DNA from: G963662905 sp963676415 | Lineage (GTDB): Bacteria; Bacteroidota; Bacteroidia; Bacteroidales; WRLA01 | Length of the DNA stretch: 64,000 bases | NCBI GenBank assembly: GCA_963676415.1 | Contig: OY781097.1 | Coordinates: forward strand, 1,426,001-1,490,000 | Reading direction: 5' to 3' | In this document: positions 33,901 to 41,299 of the stretch, piece by piece | Layout: each line of letters starts with the position of its first letter | Position numbering within the stretch: the stretch's first letter is position 1 | Position numbers and translations under genes: made by a program | Notes under the pieces: model-generated | What the model saw: only the letters and a program-made list of their open reading frames with translations | Databases searched by the model: none | What the model was told of the DNA's origin: nothing

Positions 33901-34344
33901 ATCATCAAGATCGACCCAATAACCCATTTCGCGGGTAAGGTCATCCCAAAGGTCTTTGTATTTCATCACTTCACGACGGCAAGCCTGGTTGTATTCTTCA
34001 ACAGAAATGGATTTGCCGATATCTTCTTTGGTGATTCCCAGTGTTTTTTCCACGCTGATTTCCACGGGAAGGCCATGAGTATCCCAACCTGCCTTACGCT
34101 TTACTTCAAATCCTTTCAGGGTTTTGTAGCGACAAAAAATATCTTTGATCGTACGGGCCATCACGTGGTGTATCCCCGGTTTGCCATTGGCTGAAGGTGG
34201 CCCTTCAAAAAAGATGAAAGGTTTGTTGCCCTCCCTGATTTTCATGCTGTTGGCAAAAGTATTATTGTCGCTCCAGTACTTCCTGATATCATCAGCAGCC
34301 TGGCTAAGGTTTAATCCTTTGTATTCCCTGTATTTCTGTTCCAT
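30913..34344 (-). CDS. ileS: Isoleucine-tRNA ligase, long (type 2-like) form
   Basis: A 1143-residue class I synthetase charging tRNA-Ile. The HIGH-type motif is GPPSANGKPGIHHVMART (residues 50-67), a CP1 editing domain occupies about 180-410, and the KMSKS-type motif is GNKMSKRLGN. The anticodon-binding domain and a long C-terminal extension follow. The length and the GIHH and KMSKR forms resemble the eukaryote-like IleRS2 group, whose members often resist mupirocin; this is inference from the motifs. The ATG at 34344 is used. A strong -7 box lies upstream and the DksA-like gene and lspA follow. Confidence 0.97.
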   Translation of the reverse strand: MEQKYREYKGLNLSQAADDIRKYWSDNNTFANSMKIREGNKPFIFFEGPPSANGKPGIHHVMARTIKDIFCRYKTLKGFEVKRKAGWDTHGLPVEISVEKTLGITKEDIGKSISVEEYNQACRREVMKYKDLWDDLTREMGYWVDLDDPYITFDNKYIETVWYLLSELYKKGLMYKGYTVQPYSPAAGTGLSTHELNQPGCYRDVKDTTVVAQFKVVRDEKSAFLFADTELPVYFLAWTTTPWTLPSNTALAVGPGINYLKVRTFNAYTGEPMMVVLAKDLLAAHFPAKNAEIAFEDYKTGDKKVPFEVIQEFKGPDLVGMRYEQLMPWVKPEGDAFRVISGDYVTTEDGTGIVHIAPTFGADDDRVAKASNIAPLILRDKTGSIRPMVDLRGRFYMLEELDEEFVKKHINVELYGEYAGRFVKNEYDESLSDKNATLDIDLSVMLKKQNLAFKVEKHVHNYPHCWRTDKPILYYPLDSWFIRTTEYKKRMIELNNTINWKPEATGRGRFGNWLENLVDWNLSRSRFWGVPLPIWTSNDRSEQKCVGSAEQLKKEIEKAVDAGIMNNNPLEGFEPGNFTKDNYETFDLHRPYADNIVLVSDSGKALYREPDLIDVWFDSGSMPYAQFHYPFENKDMENYFPADFIAEGVDQTRGWFFTLHAIATMVFDSVAYKTCVSNGLVLDKEGNKMSKRLGNAVDPFETISKYGPDATRWYMITNSQPWDNLKFDLSGVAEVQRKFFGTLYNTYSFFALYANIDGFKYAEKDIPFNERPELDRWILSELNTLIKTVDESYEQFEPTRAGRAIALFVNDHLSNWFVRLSRRRFWKGDYSSDKISAYQTLYQCLSAVAQISSPIAPFFMDRLFQDLNAVSGKENVNSVHLSDMPVADESCIDKALEERMQLAQKITSLVLSLRKKNNIRVRQPLQKIMIPTQSEHFTAQVDKIRDIVLSELNVKELEVIDEGSSILVKTIKPNFKALGPKYGKFMKQLAPAIKAMKADEVNSLEQKGNHTINLDGQEFVIEITDVEIITEDIPGWVVANEGRLTVALDVNINEDLRNEGLARDLVNRIQSLRKEKDFEVTDKIVLFVQKNEEIMKAIDSNNQYICSETLTDKLEMVDAFSNGDAEDAELADGLIVKIKIEKK

Positions 34345-34377
34345 CAAATTGAGTTTAGAGAGTTCTCCAAAAAGTTT

Positions 34378-34408
34378 GCAAAAGTATGAATTTTTTAGGA
34401 TAATTCAA
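34378..34408 (-). promoter_or_regulatory. Promoter of ileS-dksA-like-lspA
   Basis: TACTTTTGC (34378-34386, minus strand) matches TAnnTTTGC, with TTG (34406-34408) exactly 19 bp upstream. The ileS ATG is 33 bp downstream. Confidence 0.65.
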
Positions 34409-34512
34409 TTTTATATGGACAGAAAGTTAAGGTTTTGAATAAGTTATAGCGAAGTTAACAGGATATTCAAATCAGCATTGCCGCTGGCATAAATCAAGCT
34501 TTGATAATGGGG

Positions 34513-35406
34513 TTAAACCCTTGGCCGCTTCGTTAGTACTACTCCATCGGGACGCTTGCGTTTCCATCGCCGGTGCGACCAAAGCCAGTATTCAGCTTTC
34601 TTTTGGATTTGTTTTTCAAGCGCTTCGATATAGGCAAACATAAGTTCGTGTTCGCTGCATTTTGACGCATCTTCCCGCAGCAATTTGAATTCTGCCATAT
34701 AATATCCTCTCTTTTCCTTACGGATATCAAGGAAAACAAAAGCAGAACCAAACTTATGGGCTATGCGCGCCGGCCCTTCAAAAAAAGCCGTTTCCTGATT
34801 TAAAAATATTGTCCAGAAACGCGCATCGGACATCGGTGTCTGGTCGGCCAGGAAATAGGAAAACGTTAAGCGGCCATCACGGCGGTATTGCATCAGTTGG
34901 CGCAAAGCTGTAGCCATGGGCAATAGGCGTGTACCAAATCGCTCACGCATGTGTTTGACAAAAGCATCAAAAAAAGAATTTGCCAGTGGATGATATAATG
35001 AAATATTTTGGTAATCAGAATAAAGCTGTGTTCCCAGCATCCACTCCCAGTTTGCATAATGGCCTGAAACAAGGATGATGTCTTTTTCTTTTTGATAAAG
35101 CTCCCGGATCAATTCCAGATTTTGATATTTCATCCTGTTTTTAAGCTGCTTACTGCTGATTGTGGCAGCTTTCAGGCTTTCCACGGCCAAATCGCAAAAA
35201 TGGCGGAAAAAAGCTTTTTGGATTTTCTTCTTCTCCTCCGGGCTTTTCTCAGGAAAGGACTGGTTCAGGTTTTGGGCAACAATGTTTCTGCGGTATCGAA
35301 GCAAATAGAAAACGATGATAAAAACCAAATCGGAAAAACGATAAAGCACAAATAAGGGCAGCCTTGAAAAAAGCAGCAGGATACCTATCAAAATACGGGA
35401 GCGCAT
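34513..35406 (-). CDS. Lipid A biosynthesis (LpxL/HtrB-like) acyltransferase
   Basis: A 297-residue membrane-associated acyltransferase. There is an N-terminal hydrophobic anchor (LIGILLLFSRLPLFVLYRFSDLVFIIVFYLLRYRR) and the RNIVAQNLNQSFPEKSPEEK motif typical of LpxL/HtrB. The catalytic HX4E is in VSGHYANWEWM, with later boxes DQTPMSDARFWTIFLNQETAFFEGPARIAHKFG and EYWLWSHRRWKRKRP. It would add a secondary acyl chain to lipid A. It starts 5 bp after a gene of unknown function, so the two are co-transcribed. Confidence 0.92.
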   Translation of the reverse strand: MRSRILIGILLLFSRLPLFVLYRFSDLVFIIVFYLLRYRRNIVAQNLNQSFPEKSPEEKKKIQKAFFRHFCDLAVESLKAATISSKQLKNRMKYQNLELIRELYQKEKDIILVSGHYANWEWMLGTQLYSDYQNISLYHPLANSFFDAFVKHMRERFGTRLLPMATALRQLMQYRRDGRLTFSYFLADQTPMSDARFWTIFLNQETAFFEGPARIAHKFGSAFVFLDIRKEKRGYYMAEFKLLREDASKCSEHELMFAYIEALEKQIQKKAEYWLWSHRRWKRKRPDGVVLTKRPRV

Positions 35407-35411
35407 AAAAG

Positions 35412-35912
35412 CTATTCTATTTCGAAAGATGGGTTTAAAAACACGGAGGAGAGAATTTCCACCGGGACTTCAGCGCTCATTTCATGGAAAAAAGATGCCA
35501 AACTGTTCTGCTTCGTTTCTTTGGTTTCTTCACATTTGATGATTTCGAGCAGCCTCTTATAATCTTTCACTCGCAAATTTTCTTCCAAGGCTTCTTTTAT
35601 GATTTTTGACCCTCCGGCAAAAGCTTTTTGTTTGACAGGCAAACCCAAACCATCCAGTTCGAGCAAAGCTGCTTCGAGAATGGCTTTTGCCTGTTCGCGG
35701 CATGTATCGAGCGATGAAGCCGAGCCTTTGGAATCGCGCAGCGACCAGCTGTTATATTCATAATCAAGCTTTTCGATCATGCTAATTTTCCGGCTGTCCG
35801 GACCAAAAATCCTTTCGAGCAAGATAAGCGTTGCCGTTTTCCAGGCATCAAATTTGAAATTCTTTTGCGATAAAGCATCAATGCGTTCCTGAATAATTTC
35901 CTTTTCCTTCAT
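35412..35912 (-). CDS. Uncharacterised cytoplasmic protein upstream of the LpxL-like gene
   Basis: I do not recognise this 166-residue protein. It is soluble, mainly helical, with no signal peptide or membrane segment. Features are an acidic C-terminus, ILLERIFGPDSRKISMIEKLDYEYNSWSLRDSKGS near the start and a Lys-rich KDYKRLLEIIKCEETKETK stretch. The first third resembles a small phylum-specific family with an FG(P)xSxKxxxIxxLxY pattern, but no function is known to me. The ATG at 35912 is chosen; an upstream in-frame TTG adds seven residues. It is followed by the LpxL-like gene after 5 bp. Confidence 0.75.
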   Translation of the reverse strand: MKEKEIIQERIDALSQKNFKFDAWKTATLILLERIFGPDSRKISMIEKLDYEYNSWSLRDSKGSASSLDTCREQAKAILEAALLELDGLGLPVKQKAFAGGSKIIKEALEENLRVKDYKRLLEIIKCEETKETKQNSLASFFHEMSAEVPVEILSSVFLNPSFEIE

Positions 35913-35948
35913 GACGTAAATATTGGTTTGCAAAAAAACCTGCTTTTA

Positions 35949-35956
35949 CAAAAATA
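35949..35956 (-). promoter_or_regulatory. -7 promoter box of the 166-residue protein-LpxL operon
   Basis: TATTTTTG on the minus strand matches TAnnTTTG, 36 bp before the ATG at 35912. No -33 box is evident. Confidence 0.4.
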
Positions 35957-36013
35957 ACATAATAGCCTGAATAATTGAGCTTGTGAAGAAAGAAAACGGG
36001 ATGGCAGAAAAAT

Positions 36014-37828
36014 TTATTTTTTTGCAGACTGCTCTTCCTGTTTTTTAATTTCTGCCAGCACAGCTTCTACTTTATCGTGGTCTTCAAAATCCTTGGAAAG
36101 GTTATTGATGGTTTTGTAGCTGGCTTTATTGATGTCCATAATCATCAATGCATCAAGGCAGTAATTGAAATTCGGGTCGATGTTAAAGCCCAAAGTTTTG
36201 GTATTGAGCATATTGATATACTGCCGCACGAGTATGGGCGTAGTAAAATCGGGATCAATATCCTGGATAAAGCGGTCGAGCAGGTTGAAATCGCCTTTAG
36301 TTATTTTGAGGAATGTCTGCAAATCAAAATCATCCTGAAGTGCCAGCTCCATTTTTTCACGCTTGTGCACGTATTTTGAAAGTTCCTCATTATAGAAATT
36401 TGCTTTCAAAAACTGTAGTGTCAGCGCTTTGGCGATAAAAGAAAATTTACCACTGATGCTCACCGGCCCAAGTAGGTAGCGGTAATCAAACTTAAGCAAC
36501 AAAAACAAAAGACCTTTCCAAAGCAGATAAAGGGGCGTTGCTTTTCGCTGATATTCTTTCACAACAAAAGAACGTCCCAGCTCAAGTGTCTCTTTTAAAA
36601 TCGGCAGCAACGGCTCTTCAATTTTAAACAGGCTGTTGATATACAATCCATCAATGCCTTTTTTCTCAATAATCTCTTTTCCCGGTCCAATACGGTAAGC
36701 TCCGGCTATTTGCTGGTTTTCATCATCCCAGATAAAAAGCTGATGGAAATATTCATCGTATTCATCCAGATCGACGGAACGGTTTGTGCCCTCTCCTACT
36801 TCCCGGAATGTCAACTCCCTTAACCGACCGATTTCCTGCATCAAATTAGGCATCTCGGTAGATAGGGCACAATAGGCGCTGTAGGTTTTTACTTTAAAAA
36901 GGAAGCTGCTTTCCCTGATTTTTTCAATTTCTGCCAGTAATAGTTTCCGTTCAACGGCATCAATAACTTTCTCTTGCTTTTCTGCCGGTTTTTGTTGCGG
37001 CATGCTGTCATTGAAAGAGAACCCAAAAGCATAGGTTTTTAAACGGAGCATGGCCGTATAATCCTTCAGATCGGTAAATTCTACCTGTTCTTTTGGCATA
37101 ATCGGACGGCCAATGCGGATGCGGATTTTTTTGTTTTTCGCTTTCAGCAGTTCCCGGGGCAGACGAACAGTGCGCAGTTTAGGGCTGATTTTGCCAAGAC
37201 GGTGGAACAAAGCAGAATTTCCGCCTTCAAAATATATCGGGATAACCGGTACATTGGCTTTTTGCACCATGCGCATAATAGGTTCCTGCCAATCAATATC
37301 AAAAATTCCTTGGGAATCGGGCTGATAAGTAGAAACTTCGCCGGCAGGGAAAAGCCCCAGAGGTTTACCTTCTTTCAAATGCCTGAAAGCCGTGCGGATT
37401 CCGGCAAAACTGCTGGCTGCATCGGGACGGTCTTCAAAAGGATTTACGGGCAGGAAAAATTCATTGATGTTTTCAATGCGGGAAAGCAGGAAATTAACAA
37501 GCAATTTATAATCAGGACGGATTTCAGCCAGTATCCGGGCAAGGATAATACCATCGGCACCACCGTAGGGGTGGTTGGAAACCGTGATAAAAGACCCCTC
37601 GGCAGGGATATTTTCCAAGTCTTCCGGACATATTTCATAGTCCAGTCCAAGTTTCTCAGAAATTGCTTTTAATCCGTCGAGACCTTTTTGGTCTTTCACC
37701 GAATCATATATTTTGTTTAACTGCTTCAAGCCGGTCAAATTAAGCAAAAGCCGGGCGAAAGCTTTTCCACCCAAGTATTTAAAATTCTTGTTCAGCGATA
37801 GAATGTCTTTAGTACTTACTAGGCTCAT
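36014..37828 (-). CDS. Two-domain acyltransferase (PlsC + OlsB/GNAT-like), OlsF-type
   Basis: A 604-residue fusion. The N-terminal half is a PlsC/hemolysin-type acyltransferase (FITVSNHPYGGADGIILARIL, with His and Asp of the active site, then PLGLFPAGEVSTYQPDSQG). The C-terminal half (about 290-560) is an ornithine N-acyltransferase-like GNAT domain (REVGEGTNRSVDLDEYDEYFHQLFIWDDENQQIAGAYRIGPG, later ELGRSFVVKEYQRKATPLYLLWKG). This is the arrangement of OlsF, the bifunctional enzyme making ornithine lipids in Flavobacterium and Serratia. Ornithine or glycine lipid synthesis is therefore likely, with the C-terminal domain doing N-acylation and the N-terminal domain O-acylation. The ATG at 37828 is chosen over an upstream TTG. 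Confidence 0.85.
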   Translation of the reverse strand: MSLVSTKDILSLNKNFKYLGGKAFARLLLNLTGLKQLNKIYDSVKDQKGLDGLKAISEKLGLDYEICPEDLENIPAEGSFITVSNHPYGGADGIILARILAEIRPDYKLLVNFLLSRIENINEFFLPVNPFEDRPDAASSFAGIRTAFRHLKEGKPLGLFPAGEVSTYQPDSQGIFDIDWQEPIMRMVQKANVPVIPIYFEGGNSALFHRLGKISPKLRTVRLPRELLKAKNKKIRIRIGRPIMPKEQVEFTDLKDYTAMLRLKTYAFGFSFNDSMPQQKPAEKQEKVIDAVERKLLLAEIEKIRESSFLFKVKTYSAYCALSTEMPNLMQEIGRLRELTFREVGEGTNRSVDLDEYDEYFHQLFIWDDENQQIAGAYRIGPGKEIIEKKGIDGLYINSLFKIEEPLLPILKETLELGRSFVVKEYQRKATPLYLLWKGLLFLLLKFDYRYLLGPVSISGKFSFIAKALTLQFLKANFYNEELSKYVHKREKMELALQDDFDLQTFLKITKGDFNLLDRFIQDIDPDFTTPILVRQYINMLNTKTLGFNIDPNFNYCLDALMIMDINKASYKTINNLSKDFEDHDKVEAVLAEIKKQEEQSAKK

Positions 37829-37933
37829 GCACAATATGTAAACATACAATCAAAAAACGAACTGCGAAATTACGAATAAAATGCCACATCTCCTTTAATT
37901 AATCCTTAATCTATGGAATAATATAGTCCACAG

Positions 37934-39709
37934 CTATACCGTAATTCCCATTTCGCGCATCAAATATAAGGCATTCAGGTTTTGCGCCACACCATCAATC
38001 ATCAAATAATCGAATTGCATACGCGCATCTTTAATTTCGCATTCAAAACGCTTGGGGACAATTACAGCAGGCTTATCTGCCACCATTTCAGCAAGTTCCA
38101 AATCGTGTGTAGCGATAAAACCCGCACAACGAAACTGCAAAAGCTGTTTTAAAAGTGCTTTGCTGCCTTCTTTTTTATCAATAGAATTAGTTCCTTTCAG
38201 GATTTCATCGAGGATCAGGTAGAGTTCATTGCCATTTTTCAGGTGATCAATAATTTGCTTGATGCGCTTCACTTCTGCAAAAAAGTAACTTTCGCTGTCT
38301 TTGAGCGAATCCTCCGTGGAGATACTGGTAAAAATATCCATGGGTTTAAAGCTCATGGCAGCTGCACACACCGGTAAACCCGCAGAGGCCAAAACCAGGT
38401 TTATTCCTATAGTGCGCAGCATGGTGGTTTTGCCCGACATATTTGCACCCGTAATCACGTAAAAAGATTGCAGGCTTTCCATATCCACCTCATTGTTCAC
38501 ACGCCTTTCAGCGGGAATCAATGGATGCCCCAGATTTTTTGCACGCAGAACAGTTTGATTGGAAGGTTTGGGATAAACAAAATCAGGATGGTTAAAAGCG
38601 AAATTGCCCAAAGTGGCCATGGCTTCAATTTTATCAATGGTCTCTACCCACTCTTTGAGCGCCTGCCCATTAGCCGCCATCCATTTTTCGAGCCGGCGTG
38701 TCTGGGCAATATCCCAAACCATCATCGCGTTGAGCAGCAGCCAGGCCAGAAGATTGAACCGGCTGTCGAGCGCATTAAGAATAGCTTTTAATTTCTGACA
38801 TCGCTGCAATGCTTTGGCCTTTTTCAGTACTGCAAGCTGTTCCTGCAATAGAGGTGATTGAAAATCAGTTTTTTCCAACTGCTCCATTATTTTGATGTAA
38901 CGCCCCAGCAGCGCAATAAAGCGACTTAAATGATTATGCCGTTTATTAATGCGAAAAGCAAATAATCCCGAAATGCCCAAAGGGATGCCCAACCAACTGA
39001 AAACCAAACTAACAGGAATAATATCCATAAAAAGCAAAACCAAAAGACCAAGATTAATCAAAGGAATCAATACCAAAGGCATAAGGTAAAACGGGCGTAA
39101 AAACAATGCTTTGGATGAAAGCCAATCCTGTATGGCCCCTTTATCGGGCTCTTTGGTATATTGATCCGAAATGGCAAAAAAGGAATGTATGAAGTCAGGC
39201 ATTTTAGCCAGTTCCTGAACGGCTTTTTGGCGCTCCTTAATTGGCTCCGCCTTTTTTAATGGGTTCAAAAATATCTGTGCCAAAGTTTCGGCAGGCCGCC
39301 TGAAAACACTTCGGTTGATATAATGAAAAATGGACTGATCGCCGAAAATGATCAGATCGCGGGCATAAGGATGCTCTTTATCAATAAAATTATTGCCGTT
39401 CGGTCCTTCCGGAAATTTAAAATCAAGAAAATCCAGTTCCTTTTGAAAAAGGGTTGCTTTGGACTCTAGGAAAGCCGCTCTGCGAATAATTTTATCATGC
39501 ATTTTCAGCAAAAGCAGAAAGCAGGGAATTAATGCCAACAAACCCAAAAATAAAACAGAATGTGATAAAGCGTAGGCAATGTTGACGATCAATAAAACAA
39601 AAACCAGCAATCGCGCAACAGAAAAATACAGCGACTTTTTTTTAAGCTCCTGAATTGTTTTCTGTGTGGAAGCAAGCTGTTTTTGATAGTACTGCGCCGG
39701 GATCTTCAT
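37934..39709 (-). CDS. Membrane-anchored MutS-family ATPase
   Basis: A 591-residue MutS-like protein without the mismatch-binding and connector domains. Two transmembrane segments lie at about 31-70 and two more at about 205-250, then a helical lever-like region, and a MutS domain V ATPase at about 385-575. Walker A is ITGANMSGKTTMLRTIG, the Walker B region is LYLILDEILKGTNSIDKKEGS, and the His switch is FIATHDLELAEM. Such proteins are widespread in Bacteroidota and some Firmicutes; classical mismatch repair is unlikely because Phe-x-Glu domain I is missing. The role is unknown. It is divergent from gatB. Confidence 0.9.
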   Translation of the reverse strand: MKIPAQYYQKQLASTQKTIQELKKKSLYFSVARLLVFVLLIVNIAYALSHSVLFLGLLALIPCFLLLLKMHDKIIRRAAFLESKATLFQKELDFLDFKFPEGPNGNNFIDKEHPYARDLIIFGDQSIFHYINRSVFRRPAETLAQIFLNPLKKAEPIKERQKAVQELAKMPDFIHSFFAISDQYTKEPDKGAIQDWLSSKALFLRPFYLMPLVLIPLINLGLLVLLFMDIIPVSLVFSWLGIPLGISGLFAFRINKRHNHLSRFIALLGRYIKIMEQLEKTDFQSPLLQEQLAVLKKAKALQRCQKLKAILNALDSRFNLLAWLLLNAMMVWDIAQTRRLEKWMAANGQALKEWVETIDKIEAMATLGNFAFNHPDFVYPKPSNQTVLRAKNLGHPLIPAERRVNNEVDMESLQSFYVITGANMSGKTTMLRTIGINLVLASAGLPVCAAAMSFKPMDIFTSISTEDSLKDSESYFFAEVKRIKQIIDHLKNGNELYLILDEILKGTNSIDKKEGSKALLKQLLQFRCAGFIATHDLELAEMVADKPAVIVPKRFECEIKDARMQFDYLMIDGVAQNLNALYLMREMGITV

Positions 39710-39780
39710 ATTGTTTTGATTTAGGAAACAGCAAATTTGCGCATTTTATTTAAGGTATGCATTGAAAGCCTGCCTGTGGC

Positions 39781-39798
39781 TAATTGTTTTAACAATTA
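39781..39798. repeat. 18-bp inverted repeat between the membrane MutS gene and gatB
   Basis: TAATTGTT and AACAATTA are perfect 8-bp arms around TT, in the 178-bp divergent gap. There is no T run, so an operator is more likely than a terminator. No regulator can be named. Confidence 0.4.
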
Positions 39799-39875
39799 TT
39801 AAGCGAAAAGGCCTAACCTGACTAATTCATGAAATTTCGGGCGATATAGCGGCGGAAAACACTAATCTTATATTG

Positions 39876-39884
39876 TACATTTGC
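39876..39884 (+). promoter_or_regulatory. -7 promoter box immediately before gatB
   Basis: TACATTTGC is a perfect TAnnTTTGC match that ends three bases before the gatB ATG at 39888. Use of this box would give a leaderless or nearly leaderless gatB mRNA, or initiation at the second ATG (39897). Confidence 0.5.
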
Positions 39885-39887
39885 ACC

Positions 39888-41294
39888 ATGAACTTAATGC
39901 TGAAAGTTGGGCTCGAAATACATATGCAATTGAAGCAGAAAGCAAAAATGTTTTCGCGTGAAAAAACTTTTAGCTGCGGAGAAAACACCAGTATTAGCGC
40001 AGAAAACCTGGGACTTCCGGGCAGTCTTCCTTCCCTGAATATCCGTGCTGTACAATCGGCACTATTGTTGGCTAAAGCCTGCGCTTGCACGATTGCCGAT
40101 GAACTCGTTTTTGACCGCAAGCATTATTTTTATGCCGATACGGCAAAAAACTATCAGATTACCCAAAAGCGTAAACCATTGGGCTGTGGCGGCCAATTGA
40201 AATATATCCACAATAAAAAGCTGCACGAAATTAATTTGATGGAAATGCATCTCGAAGAAGATGCTGCAAAAAGCATGAACCGCAAAAATGAAACTTTGCT
40301 GGATTTCAACAGGGGAGGAGTGACCCTTTTGGAAATTGTCACTCATGCCGATATTTCCTCCGCAGAACAGGCATCTGATATTTTTCGTGCATTACGCGAT
40401 GCGGCACGTTTTTTAAACATCAGCGAAGGCAAAATGGAGGAAGGCCAAATGCGCTGCGATGCCAACATCAGCCTTTATGACGAATGGGGACATCATTATC
40501 CCAAATCCGAAATAAAAAACATCAATTCCTTCCGGAACCTGAGAAAAGCCATTGATAAAGAATATCAGGTTCAGAAAGAATGCATTCATTCTGGGCACCC
40601 CCAGGAATCATTGACGAAGGATTATGATGCTTCAAATGATGAACTGATCGTTTTAAGAAAAAAGGAAACTGATTCCTATCGTTATATTCCTGAACCAAAC
40701 CTGCCACCGCTTAAACTTGATTTGAACGCTATTGAAAAACCGCAAATGCCGGCAGAAATCTATCAGGAATTAAGCGGGAAATATAAAATCACGTATGAAA
40801 GCGCGATGACCCTTTCTACCAGGCAAGACAAATTTGCCCTTTTTCAGGAAATAAGAAAATTATGGAAAAAGGAACAATTGGCAAGATACGCTCACTATAT
40901 TTGCGCCTTTGATGATCAAAAATTAAAAGAACTTTCGGTTCAAAACAAAAAGACGCTGGCACAACAATTGTGCGCTTCCATTGGTCTTTTTGAACAGAAT
41001 AAAATAAGTAAAGGCAATTTGCGCGATAAACTTCTTCCGGTTTTGATGGACAATTTAGAAGGAAACCCTGAAGAAATTGCACACAAAAATCAATGGATTA
41101 TTGAAATGGAAACAGATGAAATCAACGAAATAATTGATGATGTGCTTGCAGAACATCCGCGTGAATTTCTGCGTTATAGAAATGGGGATAAAATCCTTAC
41201 CGGTTTTTTTATGGGGCAAATCATGAAAAAATCCAGAGGAAAAGCTGATCCGGGCCAAGCCATGCAGCTGCTCGATAACAAGCTAAAGCAATAA
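39888..41294 (+). CDS. gatB: Asp/Glu-tRNA(Asn/Gln) amidotransferase subunit B, divergent
   Basis: A 468-residue GatB: N-terminal LKVGLEIHMQLKQKAKMF, FDRKHYFYADTAKNYQITQ, MHLEEDAAKS, FNRGGVTLLEIVT, GQMRCDANISL, IKNINSFRNLRKAIDKEYQ and the C-terminal GatB/YqeY helical domain. It phosphorylates and amidates misacylated tRNA with GatA and GatC, neither of which is in the window. Compared with usual GatB it lacks the CxC...CxxC zinc motif and several residues near the nucleotide site (TLLEIVTHAD for PLxEIVTxPD), so it is a divergent copy. The ATG at 39888 is used. DUF4175 follows after 5 bp. Confidence 0.9.
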   Translation: MNLMLKVGLEIHMQLKQKAKMFSREKTFSCGENTSISAENLGLPGSLPSLNIRAVQSALLLAKACACTIADELVFDRKHYFYADTAKNYQITQKRKPLGCGGQLKYIHNKKLHEINLMEMHLEEDAAKSMNRKNETLLDFNRGGVTLLEIVTHADISSAEQASDIFRALRDAARFLNISEGKMEEGQMRCDANISLYDEWGHHYPKSEIKNINSFRNLRKAIDKEYQVQKECIHSGHPQESLTKDYDASNDELIVLRKKETDSYRYIPEPNLPPLKLDLNAIEKPQMPAEIYQELSGKYKITYESAMTLSTRQDKFALFQEIRKLWKKEQLARYAHYICAFDDQKLKELSVQNKKTLAQQLCASIGLFEQNKISKGNLRDKLLPVLMDNLEGNPEEIAHKNQWIIEMETDEINEIIDDVLAEHPREFLRYRNGDKILTGFFMGQIMKKSRGKADPGQAMQLLDNKLKQ

Positions 41295-41299
41295 TTTAA

